Shown here piece after piece: positions 8,192-16,297 of a DNA stretch of 64,000 bases. Source of the DNA: SG8-41 sp035649495 (GTDB taxonomy: Bacteria > Pseudomonadota > Gammaproteobacteria > Burkholderiales > SG8-41); contig DASRJL010000054.1 in assembly GCA_035649495.1 (NCBI GenBank), positions 23,675 through 87,674 of the forward strand. The letters are read 5' to 3'. The position numbers were made by a program, and so were the translations under genes. Under the pieces are notes generated by a model that searched no databases, was not told where the DNA came from, and worked only from the letters and a program-made list of their open reading frames with translations. Position 1 is the stretch's first letter; every line of letters starts with the position of its first letter.

Positions 8192-10147
8192 ATGAGCATC
8201 CCCTACACGCCCGCGCCGGGCGGCAGGTCCCCCGGCCCGCTCACCAATCTCAGGGTCTGGATCTTCCTGCCGGTTTTCCTCGCGGCCTGCGCGGCTTCTC
8301 TGATCTACGTGTTCTCCCGGCCCGCAGTGTACGTCGCGAGCTCGCGGGTCCAGGTCGAAGCCCTGCCGGTGCAGGGCCAGAGCGAGCCCGGGGAGCCCAA
8401 CATGCTCACCGCGACGCAGGGCCTCACGAGCAGCGTCGTGCTTGACCGTACCGCGGAAATGCTGCGCGATTCGATCAAAGTGAGCGCCGAGGCGCTGCGC
8501 GGGATCGTGTCCGCCGCGCCGCTCACCGGGACCAATATTCTCGAGCTGCACGCCGAAGGCGCCGACGCCACGGTGCTGCCGCGAATTCTGACAGCATGGA
8601 TAGAGTCCTATCGTATTACCCAGGAAGCGGCGTACCAGGGTTCGTCCGCTGCCGCAATCGTGGACGCGCGCAGCACGGTGGAACAGCTCAAGCAGGACAT
8701 CGCCGCCCGGCGCCAGGAGGTCGATCAGTTCCGCAAGAAGCACGGAATAGTGTCGCTGGAGCGCGAGGAGCATCAGGCGGGCGCGCGCATGAAGGCGCTC
8801 AATGCGGCGCTCAACGACGCGCGCAACCGGGAGGTGGACGCGCAGGCGCGCCTCAACGCGGCGAAGGACAGCATCGCGGCCGGCAATCCCGCGCCGGGCA
8901 TGGCCGAGCGCTCCATCGTAGTCGAGCTGGAAAAGCGTGTGGCCGATATACGCGAGCGAATGAAGGACCTGGAGCACGAATACACGGCCGACTACCTGGC
9001 GCTCGATCCCAAGTACAAGGCGATGCGCGCCAATCTGACGCGACTGCAGCAACAGCTCGAGCAGGAAAAGCGCGCCAGCTCGGGAAATGCCCTGCTCAAG
9101 ATAGAAGAGGAAGCGGCGAGCGCGCACCAGGCGGTAGCGCGTCTGCAGCAGGAGATGGCCGAGCGCAAGCGGGACGCGCAGGAGTTTACCGCGCGGTTCG
9201 CCGAGCACGCCGAGCTCAATGCCGATCTGACCCGGACGGTGGAGGCGTACGACGCCTCCCGGGCGCGCCTTGCGGAGATGGAGAAGGCAAAGAGCAAGGC
9301 TGGCCCCAGACTGGTCGTGCTCGACGAGCCTGTCGTTCCCAGTCGTCCCGACCGCCCGAACTACCTGCTCGATGCAGCGATCTCCGTGGCGGGGGCGGGC
9401 GCGCTCGCGCTTGCGGCGGTCTGGTTTGTGGAGTTTTTTTTCCGTTCGGGCGTGCGGCGCGAGGAGCCGCCGCAGGCCCATCCCATCATCCACATCGGCT
9501 ACCCAGCGGCGATCGCCGTCGATCCCGCGTCTCCGCTGCTCGGTCCGGCCGCCGCTTCGGCGCTTCCGGGAAGCGCCATGCGTCTGCTCGACGCAGCGGC
9601 CGTACAGCTTCCCCGCGAACTGTCGGTTCCCGAGGTGCGCGCGCTGTGGACGGCGGCGGCTCCGGCTGCCCGCCTCGTCATAGCCGGCCTGTTCGGGGGG
9701 CTGTCGCCCGAGGAGATCGTCGGCCTGCGCTACGAGCATCTGGACCGGGATGCGAGCGTGGTGCGTTTGCCCGACGCCGGCCGCTCCATTGCGCTGCGCG
9801 ATCCGCTGAGACGGATGCTGGTCGAGGGGCGCGCCGCGGGCGGCAGCATCGGACCGCTCACGGGCGCCGGCGGCAGCATGGTTTCGCTTGCCGACGTCGA
9901 AGGGTTGGTGGCCTGTGCCGCCTGCGACGCAGGGCTGTCGAATCCCGCCGACGTCACCGCCGAAATCCTGCGCCACACCTACTTTGCGTACCTGGTCCGA
10001 CAGGGAGCACGCCTCTCCGAAATCGCGGAGTTCGTCGGGCATATTCCCCCCGCGGCGTTCCGCGATTACGGCCGCCTCTCGCCGCCCGGCCCCGGGCTGC
10101 CGATGGAGGAGATAGATCCGGTGTTTCCGGCGTTGCGCGCGCTCTGA
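8192..10147 (+). CDS. Wzz/GumC-type chain-length protein fused to a degenerate tyrosine-recombinase domain
   Basis: 651 residues from ATG 8192; a GTG at 8153 is in frame but less likely. Transmembrane segment 1 lies at about residues 19-40 and a long periplasmic coiled coil at about 130-370. A proline-rich RPDRPNY stretch leads into transmembrane segment 2 at about 393-417. This is the layout of Wzz/polysaccharide co-polymerases. The cytoplasmic C-terminus has no tyrosine-kinase domain. Residues about 473-633 instead resemble the catalytic domain of phage-type integrases: LSVPEVRALW, GLSPEEIVGLRYEHLD, EILRHTYFAYLVRQGARLSE, FVGH and DYGRLS. Box II Arg, the late His and a candidate Tyr are kept. 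Box I Arg is replaced (GLSPEE for GLRxSE) and the His before LRHT is Glu, so recombinase activity is unlikely. The 3' end overlaps convergent fcl by 82 bases. Confidence 0.85.
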   Translation: MSIPYTPAPGGRSPGPLTNLRVWIFLPVFLAACAASLIYVFSRPAVYVASSRVQVEALPVQGQSEPGEPNMLTATQGLTSSVVLDRTAEMLRDSIKVSAEALRGIVSAAPLTGTNILELHAEGADATVLPRILTAWIESYRITQEAAYQGSSAAAIVDARSTVEQLKQDIAARRQEVDQFRKKHGIVSLEREEHQAGARMKALNAALNDARNREVDAQARLNAAKDSIAAGNPAPGMAERSIVVELEKRVADIRERMKDLEHEYTADYLALDPKYKAMRANLTRLQQQLEQEKRASSGNALLKIEEEAASAHQAVARLQQEMAERKRDAQEFTARFAEHAELNADLTRTVEAYDASRARLAEMEKAKSKAGPRLVVLDEPVVPSRPDRPNYLLDAAISVAGAGALALAAVWFVEFFFRSGVRREEPPQAHPIIHIGYPAAIAVDPASPLLGPAAASALPGSAMRLLDAAAVQLPRELSVPEVRALWTAAAPAARLVIAGLFGGLSPEEIVGLRYEHLDRDASVVRLPDAGRSIALRDPLRRMLVEGRAAGGSIGPLTGAGGSMVSLADVEGLVACAACDAGLSNPADVTAEILRHTYFAYLVRQGARLSEIAEFVGHIPPAAFRDYGRLSPPGPGLPMEEIDPVFPALRAL

Positions 10148-11076
10148 TGTGACTGGCAGTACGAGCGGTAGACGGCCGCGATGCCCTCGGAGAGCCCGAT
10201 CCGCGGCCGCCAGCCCAGCGCGGCGAGCTTCGAGACCTCCAGCAGCTTCCGCGGTGCGCCGTCGGGCTTCGCAGCGTCGAATTCCAGTCTGCCCGTGAAG
10301 CCGACCACGTCCATGATGGTTTCGGCGAGCTCGCGAATGGTCACGTCGGCGCCGCAGCCGATGTTGTAGAGCCCGTCGGTTACATCGTGTTCCATGAGAT
10401 GCACGCAGGCGTCGGCCATGTCGTCGACGTGCAGGAACTCGCGCCGCGGCCTGCCGCTGCCCCAGACGGATAGAACCCGGTCCCCCCGCGCGCGCGCGTC
10501 GTGCGCCTTGCGGAGCAGCGCCGGCAGCACGTGGCCCGTCTCGAGATCGTAGTTGTCGTTCGGTCCGTAGAGGTTCGTGGGTTGCACCGAGACGTAGCGG
10601 GTGCCGTGCTGGAGATTGTAGGCCTCGGCGAGCTTGATTCCCGCGATCTTGGCGATCGCGTAAGGCTCATTTGTCGGCTCCAGCGGCCCCGTCAGCAAGT
10701 ACTCTTCGCGCATCGGCTGCGGGCAGTCGCGCGGATAAATGCAGCTCGAGCCGAGGAACATGAGATCCTTGACGCCGGCGCCGAACGCGCCGTGCATCAC
10801 GTTCAACTCGATCGCCAGGTTCTGGTAGAGGAAATCGGCGCCATAGCAGCTGTTCGCCTGTATGCCGCCCACCTTGGCGGCGGCGAGAAAGATGTAGTCG
10901 GGGCGCTCCTCCTGCATGAAGCGCGCCACCGCCGGCTGGTCGAGGAGATCGAGCTCCTGCCGCGTACGCGTGATCAGGTTGCGGTAACCCTTCGCCTCGA
11001 GGCGGCGGACGAGGGCCGAGCCCGCCATGCCGCGATGGCCGGCGACGAAGATGCGCCGTGCGAGCGGGCTATTCAT
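10066..11076 (-). CDS. fcl: GDP-L-fucose synthase
   Basis: 336 residues of the extended SDR family. The N-terminal nucleotide-binding motif is GHRGMAGSA, followed by the Fcl signature SSCIYPRDCPQPMREE and the catalytic Tyr-Lys pair in YAIAKIAGIK. It converts GDP-4-keto-6-deoxymannose to GDP-L-fucose with NADPH. The start overlaps the gmd stop by 8 bases, so the two are coupled. The last ~28 residues (after YRSYCQ) are low-complexity, extend past the usual family end, and overlap the Wzz-fusion gene on the other strand. They may be a read-through tail with no role. Confidence 0.95.
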   Translation of the reverse strand: MNSPLARRIFVAGHRGMAGSALVRRLEAKGYRNLITRTRQELDLLDQPAVARFMQEERPDYIFLAAAKVGGIQANSCYGADFLYQNLAIELNVMHGAFGAGVKDLMFLGSSCIYPRDCPQPMREEYLLTGPLEPTNEPYAIAKIAGIKLAEAYNLQHGTRYVSVQPTNLYGPNDNYDLETGHVLPALLRKAHDARARGDRVLSVWGSGRPRREFLHVDDMADACVHLMEHDVTDGLYNIGCGADVTIRELAETIMDVVGFTGRLEFDAAKPDGAPRKLLEVSKLAALGWRPRIGLSEGIAAVYRSYCQSHQSARNAGNTGSISSIGSPGPGGERRP

Positions 11077-12214
11077 GGCGATCGAACGCGCTGTAGCCGT
11101 GGCGCTTCATCAACGCGTCACGCTCGGCCGATTTCAGGTCTTCGCGCACCATCTCGGCGACCAGCTCGGCAAAGGTGATCCTGGGCCGCCAGCCCAGTTT
11201 CTCGCGCGCCTTGGTCGCATCACCGAGCAGCGTCTCGACCTCGGTGGGGCGGAAGTAGCGCGGATCGACGCGAACCACGACCTGGCCCGCTGCCGGTGTC
11301 CGGGCGCCATCAGCGACCGAATCGACGATCCCCGCCTCCTCGAAGCCGGCGCCCTGCCAGGAAAGCGCAATGCCCAGCTCCCGCGCGGCTGCCACGGCGA
11401 AGTCGCGGACGCTGTGCTGCTGCCCGGTGGCGATCACGAAGTCCTCGGGCTCCGGCTGCTGGAGAATCAGCCATTTCGCCTCGACGTAATCGCGGGAGTG
11501 GCCCCAGTCGCGCTTCGCATCCAGGTTCCCCAGGTAGAGGCAATCCTCGAGCCCGAGCTTGATGCGCGCGAGGGCGCGCGTGATCTTGCGCGTGACGAAC
11601 GTCTCGCCCCGGGTCGGTGATTCGTGGTTGAACAGGATTCCATTGCACGCGTAGATCCCGTAGGCCTCGCGGTAGTTGACCGTGATCCAATGGGCGTAGA
11701 GCTTCGCCACGGCGTAGGGGCTGCGCGGATAGAAAGGTGTTGTTTCGCGCTGCGGCACCGCCTGGGCCTTGCCGAACAGCTCCGACGTGGACGCCTGGTA
11801 GAAACGGGTCTGTTGCGTCAACCCGAGAATGCGTATCGCCTCGAGCACGCGCAGCGTGCCGAGGGCGTCGGAATTCGCGGTGTATTCCGGCTCTTCGAAC
11901 GAGACCGCGACGTGGCTCTGCGCCGCCAGGTTGTAGATCTCGTCGGGTTGCACCGACTGGATGATGCGCACCAGGCTGCTCGAATCGGTCATGTCGCCGT
12001 AGTGCAGCACGAAGCGCCGTTGCTTGATGTGCGGGTCCTGGTAGAGGTGGTCGATGCGGTCGGTGTTGAACAGCGACGAGCGCCGCTTTACGCCGTGTAC
12101 TTCGTAGCCCTTGCGCAGGAGGAACTCGGCGAGATAGGCGCCGTCCTGTCCCGTCACCCCGGTAATCAGGGCTCGCTTGCCGCGCGCTGCAGGCATGGCC
12201 GTGTTCTCCGTCAT
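11069..12214 (-). CDS. gmd: GDP-mannose 4,6-dehydratase
   Basis: 381 residues, an extended SDR with ITGVTGQDGAYLAEF at the N-terminus. The active-site Thr/Glu stretch is STSELFGKAQ and the catalytic Tyr/Lys lie in YPRSPYAVAKLYAHW. It converts GDP-mannose (from ManC) to GDP-4-keto-6-deoxymannose, the substrate of Fcl encoded just downstream. The start ATG overlaps the upstream protease stop (ATGA), so the gene is in a three-gene operon protease-gmd-fcl. A second ATG six codons later is an alternative start. Confidence 0.96.
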   Translation of the reverse strand: MTENTAMPAARGKRALITGVTGQDGAYLAEFLLRKGYEVHGVKRRSSLFNTDRIDHLYQDPHIKQRRFVLHYGDMTDSSSLVRIIQSVQPDEIYNLAAQSHVAVSFEEPEYTANSDALGTLRVLEAIRILGLTQQTRFYQASTSELFGKAQAVPQRETTPFYPRSPYAVAKLYAHWITVNYREAYGIYACNGILFNHESPTRGETFVTRKITRALARIKLGLEDCLYLGNLDAKRDWGHSRDYVEAKWLILQQPEPEDFVIATGQQHSVRDFAVAAARELGIALSWQGAGFEEAGIVDSVADGARTPAAGQVVVRVDPRYFRPTEVETLLGDATKAREKLGWRPRITFAELVAEMVREDLKSAERDALMKRHGYSAFDRHE

Positions 12215-12999
12215 TCGAAGCCGGCGACCTTGGCGTCTCTCAGCATTTCCCGGATGTACTGGCCCGGGATGGCGTAGGTGATCCCGCTCGGCCGGCTGAT
12301 CGCCGCCTCGCGCGTGCCCTGGATGAACACGGAGTTGATGATCCCGTACACCGTTCCGTCCTCGGGATCGTAGAGCGGGCTGCCGCTGTTGCCCGGATAG
12401 GCCGTGCCGTCGAGCTGAAACACGCGGTATACGGACTCGCGGATGCGGCTGATGGATTTCGCGCTCAGGGTCCTGGCCGTGATCCCCGGCAATGCGACCG
12501 GCGTGATCGCGGCCACCATGCCGCGATGGGTCGCGGGGTGAAAGCCGAGCACCATGCCGATGGGAAATCCCGTGAATGCCAGCGTCTGGCCCTCGCGCAC
12601 CTTCGCCGAGTCGCCGAGCCGCAGCGCCGGCAGCGGGTCGCCGGCGATCCTGAGAAGTGCGATGTCGTGTTCCTTATCCACTGCCACCAGGTCCGTGTTG
12701 CGCGAGGTCGGCTCGCCGCCCCGGGACACCAGCACGATCCGTGTTTCGTTGTTCGCTTCGTCGAGCGGACGCACCACGACGTGGGCATTTGTCACGACGT
12801 AACGCCCGTCCGCCACCGCGAACCCCGTGCCGGTGAACTGTACGTTCGGGCTGCGCATCTTGAGAAAGGTGCCGATGCCGACGACGGAGGGCTTGACCTG
12901 CTCTATGGTCTGCGTCAGCTCCGCGGCATGCACCCCTGCGCCAGGTGGCACGACGTACGCGCCCGCGATCGTGAGGCAGGCAGCGCGAATGAAACGCAT
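12211..12999 (-). CDS. Secreted trypsin-like serine protease (DegP-type catalytic domain, no PDZ)
   Basis: 262 residues from ATG 12999; upstream in-frame ATG 13041 would give 276 but lacks a signal-like N-terminus. Signal peptide MRFIRAACLTIAGAYVVPPG is followed by a chymotrypsin-fold domain. The catalytic triad is visible: His in VVTNAHVVV, Asp in DKEHDIALL and Ser in GNSGSPL. No PDZ domain follows, unlike HtrA/DegP. It is expected in the periplasm or envelope. It is the first gene of an operon whose other members make GDP-fucose, joined by an ATGA overlap to gmd. The function in polysaccharide or PEP-CTERM biology is unknown; proteolysis of an assembly factor is a guess. Confidence 0.9.
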   Translation of the reverse strand: MRFIRAACLTIAGAYVVPPGAGVHAAELTQTIEQVKPSVVGIGTFLKMRSPNVQFTGTGFAVADGRYVVTNAHVVVRPLDEANNETRIVLVSRGGEPTSRNTDLVAVDKEHDIALLRIAGDPLPALRLGDSAKVREGQTLAFTGFPIGMVLGFHPATHRGMVAAITPVALPGITARTLSAKSISRIRESVYRVFQLDGTAYPGNSGSPLYDPEDGTVYGIINSVFIQGTREAAISRPSGITYAIPGQYIREMLRDAKVAGFE

Positions 13000-13088
13000 G
13001 GCGTGAATTCGGGACACCGTGACCGCGGGCGCAGGCCTCATCGGTGGTCATTCTACGTGTTTGCCATTAAACTTGGCGCTCTTCGGGT

Positions 13089-13106
13089 CTGGCCCGGATC
13101 TTGCAT
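13089..13106 (+). promoter_or_regulatory. Putative sigma-54 promoter of the UDP-sugar dehydrogenase gene
   Basis: CTGGCCCGGATCTTGCAT has GG at 13091-13092 and GC at 13103-13104, spaced by 10, with intact TTGCA. It is one of three sites sharing CTGGCCCGG. The predicted start near 13115 is 45 bases before the ATG. Confidence 0.8.
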
Positions 13107-13159
13107 CTGGCCGGGCCCCTGCGGGGAATCCTGAAGTCAACAATTTCGAGCGTGAAACA

Positions 13160-14440
13160 ATGAGCGTAGTCGCGGTCGTCGGTCTGGGGTACGTGGGCTT
13201 GCCGCTTGCAGTCGAGTTTGGCAAGAAGATGAAAACGGTCGGATTCGATCTGTCGCAGGCGAAGATCGAGAGTTACCGTAAGTTCAGCGATCCAACGGGT
13301 GAAGTGCCGAGCTCGGACCTGCGCGCGGCGAGCCAGCTTACCGTGACCGCCGACCCGTCGGCGCTCGCCGACGCCGATTTCATCGTCGTCGCCGTGCCCA
13401 CGCCGGTCGACGAGGCGCACCAGCCGGACCTGACGCCGCTCGAGGGTGCGAGTGAATCCGTCGGCCGGCACATGAAGCGCGGTGCGATCGTCGTCTACGA
13501 GTCCACGGTCTATCCCGGCGCCACGGAGGAAGCGTGCATACCCATTCTGGAAAAATTCTCGGGGATGCGGTGGAAGAAGGATTTCCACGTCGGGTATTCG
13601 CCCGAGCGCATCAATCCCGGCGACCGCGAGCACACACTGACGAAGATACTGAAAGTCGTCTCCGGCGACGATGCAGAAACACTCGATAAGATCGCGGCGC
13701 TCTACGAGAGCATCGTCACCGCCGGCGTGCACCGCGCCTCCAGCATCAAGGTCGCGGAGGCCGCCAAGGTAATAGAGAATACCCAGCGCGACCTCAACAT
13801 CGCACTCATGAACGAGCTTGCCATCCTCTTCGACAGGATCGGCATAGACACCCTCGAAGTGCTGCAGGCCGCCGGCACCAAGTGGAACTTCCTGCCGTTC
13901 CGGCCCGGCCTGGTCGGCGGCCACTGCATAGGCGTGGACCCGTACTACCTCACGCACAAGGCCGACAAGGTCGGTTATCACCCGCAGGTGATACTGGCAG
14001 GAAGGCGCATCAACGACGGCATGGGCAAGTTCATCGCCGAGCAGACCGTCAAGCACATGATACGCAACGGCTCGCCGGTCAAGGGATCGAAGGTCAATGT
14101 CCTGGGGCTCACCTTCAAGGAGAACTGCCCGGACATCCGCAACACGCGGGTGATCGACGTCATACACGAGCTGCGGTCCTACGGTATCGAGGTCCACGTG
14201 CACGACCCGGTTTCGGACGCCGGGGAGGCGCGCCACGAGTACGGGATAGAGGTCGAGACGTGGGATTCGCTACCCCGCGCCAGCGCACTGGTGGTGGCGG
14301 TCGCTCACCGCGAATTCGTGGCGAGGCCGCTCGCCGACTTCGTCAGCAAGATTGCCGAGGGCGGGTGCTTCATCGACGTGAAATGCCAGTTCGATCTGGC
14401 CGCGCTGCGCAAGGCGGGGCTCACCGTCTGGAGGCTGTAA
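13160..14440 (+). CDS. UDP-sugar 6-dehydrogenase (TviB/WbpO family)
   Basis: 426 residues from ATG 13160, chosen because the Rossmann motif VGLGYVGLPLA begins at once. The catalytic Cys lies in GGHCIGVDPYYL and the family's central ESTVYPGATEE motif is present. The sequence groups with nucleotide-sugar dehydrogenases of Vi-antigen/O-antigen type (UDP-GlcNAc or UDP-GalNAc to the uronate) rather than UDP-glucose dehydrogenase, though substrate cannot be fixed from sequence. It supplies an acidic sugar for the exopolysaccharide. It is preceded by a strong sigma-54-like promoter and followed by a GC-rich hairpin. Confidence 0.93.
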   Translation: MSVVAVVGLGYVGLPLAVEFGKKMKTVGFDLSQAKIESYRKFSDPTGEVPSSDLRAASQLTVTADPSALADADFIVVAVPTPVDEAHQPDLTPLEGASESVGRHMKRGAIVVYESTVYPGATEEACIPILEKFSGMRWKKDFHVGYSPERINPGDREHTLTKILKVVSGDDAETLDKIAALYESIVTAGVHRASSIKVAEAAKVIENTQRDLNIALMNELAILFDRIGIDTLEVLQAAGTKWNFLPFRPGLVGGHCIGVDPYYLTHKADKVGYHPQVILAGRRINDGMGKFIAEQTVKHMIRNGSPVKGSKVNVLGLTFKENCPDIRNTRVIDVIHELRSYGIEVHVHDPVSDAGEARHEYGIEVETWDSLPRASALVVAVAHREFVARPLADFVSKIAEGGCFIDVKCQFDLAALRKAGLTVWRL

Positions 14441-14764
14441 AATCCCCCGCTCGCTATGTTCCTCTGCTCACCGCCCCCTTTGACAAAAGGGGGCAGGCCT
14501 GAGACGCACTGTCTCGCGCCGAACACCGGGGGATTGTTCCTTCAGTCATTTCCTGGCCTGCCGTAATACCCGGATATGTCGACCGTGCGATTTGTCGCAT
14601 TTTCTCGATCGGGTGTCATGAAATCGACGCGGCTGCTGAAGTTCAAGCGTCAAAAGTCACCATGCAGGGCGGTATTATTACCTAACTAGCTGATAGACAA
14701 TAACTTAAGTTCCGCGTTTCGGCGCATGTCCCGGTGGCACGCGCCTTGCGAAGAACTCGCCCGC
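14441..14764 (+). other. Intergenic region: hairpin plus promoter region of epsB
   Basis: This 324-base gap has no credible gene. It holds a perfect 9-bp hairpin (14473-14481 with 14486-14494, loop GACA) just after the dehydrogenase stop, which may stop transcription although no T-run follows. It also holds the epsB promoter region with an RpoN-like site at 14735-14749. The middle part is AT-richer than its surroundings. Confidence 0.6.
14735..14749 (+). promoter_or_regulatory. Consensus sigma-54 site close to the epsB start
   Basis: TGGCACGCGCCTTGC is a perfect RpoN consensus (TGGCAC-N5-TTGC, GG-N10-GC). The predicted start is near 14760, only about 5 bases before the ATG at 14765. The mRNA would be almost leaderless unless translation begins later or the site is fortuitous. 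Confidence 0.6.
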
Positions 14765-16162
14765 ATGATTCCCATATTCAACCACTACGTCCCCGGCAGG
14801 CTGATCTTCCTGGCGGGACTGGAAGCGGTGGTGTTGCTGCTCGCGGCGTATGTGGGGATTTCCCTGCATTTCGCGGACCCCGGGGCGGGGGTGTCCGGCG
14901 CCCTGGCGGCAGCGCCGACCCACGCCCTGTTCTTTGCCTGCGGCATGTTGATCGTCATGTCTGGCATGGGCCTCTACCAGCCAGACCTCTGGCAAAGTGG
15001 GCAGTCCGTGGGCGTGCGGCTGGTCGCCGCATTCCTCCTGGGATTCCTGGTGACGGGCCTGGTTTCGTATGTCGTACCTTCGCTGTATCTCGAGCCGCAC
15101 CAGATCGCGGGCGTGGTGGTGCTCGCCCTCGCCGGCACCGCGCTGGTGCGCACCGCCTTCCACAAGTGGAGCAATTTGGGCGTGTTCAAGTCACGGGTGC
15201 TGGTGCTCGGCACGGGCTCGCGCGTGATGCGGCTCGCCGAGTTCGCCCAGCGCAATCCCAACCACGTGATCGTCGGCTACGTATCGCTGCAGCAGCCGTC
15301 GAAGCACTACATCCCGCTGCCCCACGTTCTGCCGATGGAGCCCGGCGAATCCCTCCTCTCCGTGGTGCAGAAGCACGGGATCGATGAGATCGTGATCGCC
15401 GTGCGCGACCGGCGCGGCGGAGGATTCCCGGTGCAGCAGCTGCTGGAATGCCGGCTGAAGGGCGTGAAGGTCACGGAGCTCGCATCGTTCTTCGAGCGCG
15501 AGCACCGCCAGATGCTGCTCGAGTCCCTCAACCCGAGCTGGATGGTCCTGGGCGACGGTTTCCGCCAGAGCCTCGCGCGGCAGATCGTGAAGCGCGCGTT
15601 CGACCTGGCCGCGAGCCTTGCGTTGCTCGTCATCGCGGCGCCCGTCATGCTGCTCACCGCGGTGTGCATCTCCCTCGAGGGCGGCCTGCCGATACTTTAC
15701 CGGCAGGCGCGGGTCGGCGAAGGCGGACGCACGTTTACGCTCTACAAGTTCCGGAGCATGAAGAACGACGCGGAGCACGACGGTACGCCGCGCTGGGCTG
15801 CCACGGACGATGACCGTGCCACGTGCGTCGGGCGCGTCATCCGCAAGCTCCGCATCGACGAGCTGCCCCAGATCGTGAACGTGCTGAAGGGGGACATGAG
15901 CTTCGTCGGGCCGCGCCCGGAGCGCCCGTATTTCGTGGACCAGCTTTCCGGGCAGATTCCGTACTATGCGCTGCGCCACGCAGTGAAGCCGGGCATCACG
16001 GGCTGGGCGCAGGTGCGCTATCCCTACGGGGCGTCGGTCGACGACTCGGTGGAGAAGCTCCAGTACGACCTGTACTACGTGAAGAATCACGGCCTGTTCC
16101 TCGATATCATGATCCTGATCGACACGGTGCAGGTCGTGTTGTGGGGCAAGGGCGCGCGCTAG
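14765..16162 (+). CDS. epsB: Undecaprenyl-phosphate sugar phosphotransferase, PEP-CTERM/EPS-associated (EpsB type)
   Basis: 465 residues. About four N-terminal membrane helices begin at MIPIFNHYVPGRLIFLAGLE. A CoA-binding-like Rossmann region follows (about residues 138-250, VLVLGTGSRVMRLAEF), then another membrane helix and the bacterial sugar-transferase catalytic domain (YRQARVGEGGRTFTLYKFRS, RIDELPQIVNVLKGDMSFVG, PRPERP). It starts repeat-unit synthesis by moving a sugar phosphate to undecaprenyl phosphate. The FNHY start matches the subfamily linked to PEP-CTERM loci (TIGR03013 as recalled). An upstream in-frame ATG (14726) would lie inside or before the promoter and is rejected. Confidence 0.92.
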   Translation: MIPIFNHYVPGRLIFLAGLEAVVLLLAAYVGISLHFADPGAGVSGALAAAPTHALFFACGMLIVMSGMGLYQPDLWQSGQSVGVRLVAAFLLGFLVTGLVSYVVPSLYLEPHQIAGVVVLALAGTALVRTAFHKWSNLGVFKSRVLVLGTGSRVMRLAEFAQRNPNHVIVGYVSLQQPSKHYIPLPHVLPMEPGESLLSVVQKHGIDEIVIAVRDRRGGGFPVQQLLECRLKGVKVTELASFFEREHRQMLLESLNPSWMVLGDGFRQSLARQIVKRAFDLAASLALLVIAAPVMLLTAVCISLEGGLPILYRQARVGEGGRTFTLYKFRSMKNDAEHDGTPRWAATDDDRATCVGRVIRKLRIDELPQIVNVLKGDMSFVGPRPERPYFVDQLSGQIPYYALRHAVKPGITGWAQVRYPYGASVDDSVEKLQYDLYYVKNHGLFLDIMILIDTVQVVLWGKGAR

Positions 16163-16260
16163 GAACATAGGTGGATTCGCCGGGTCGATGTCATAATAGT
16201 CGGCCAATAAGGGCCCCGTTCTGACCACCTTGTTACAGATTCGCCGACGGTTTTACTTAA

Positions 16261-16289
16261 GGAATATGCCGGCAGAGCCGGCATATTCC
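16261..16289 (+). repeat. Perfect 13-bp inverted repeat immediately upstream of prsK
   Basis: GGAATATGCCGGC (16261-16273) and its exact reverse complement (16277-16289) flank AGA. It ends 8 bases before the prsK ATG, where the ribosome site should be. No T-run follows. It could be an operator or an RNA hairpin that hides the ribosome site. Confidence 0.85.
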
Positions 16290-16297
16290 TCGCGCTG

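Noticed and set aside
8063..10042. A 659-codon minus-strand frame opposite the Wzz-fusion gene
   Set aside because: No domain and biased Arg/His content; the plus strand gives a coherent Wzz layout with two membrane helices.
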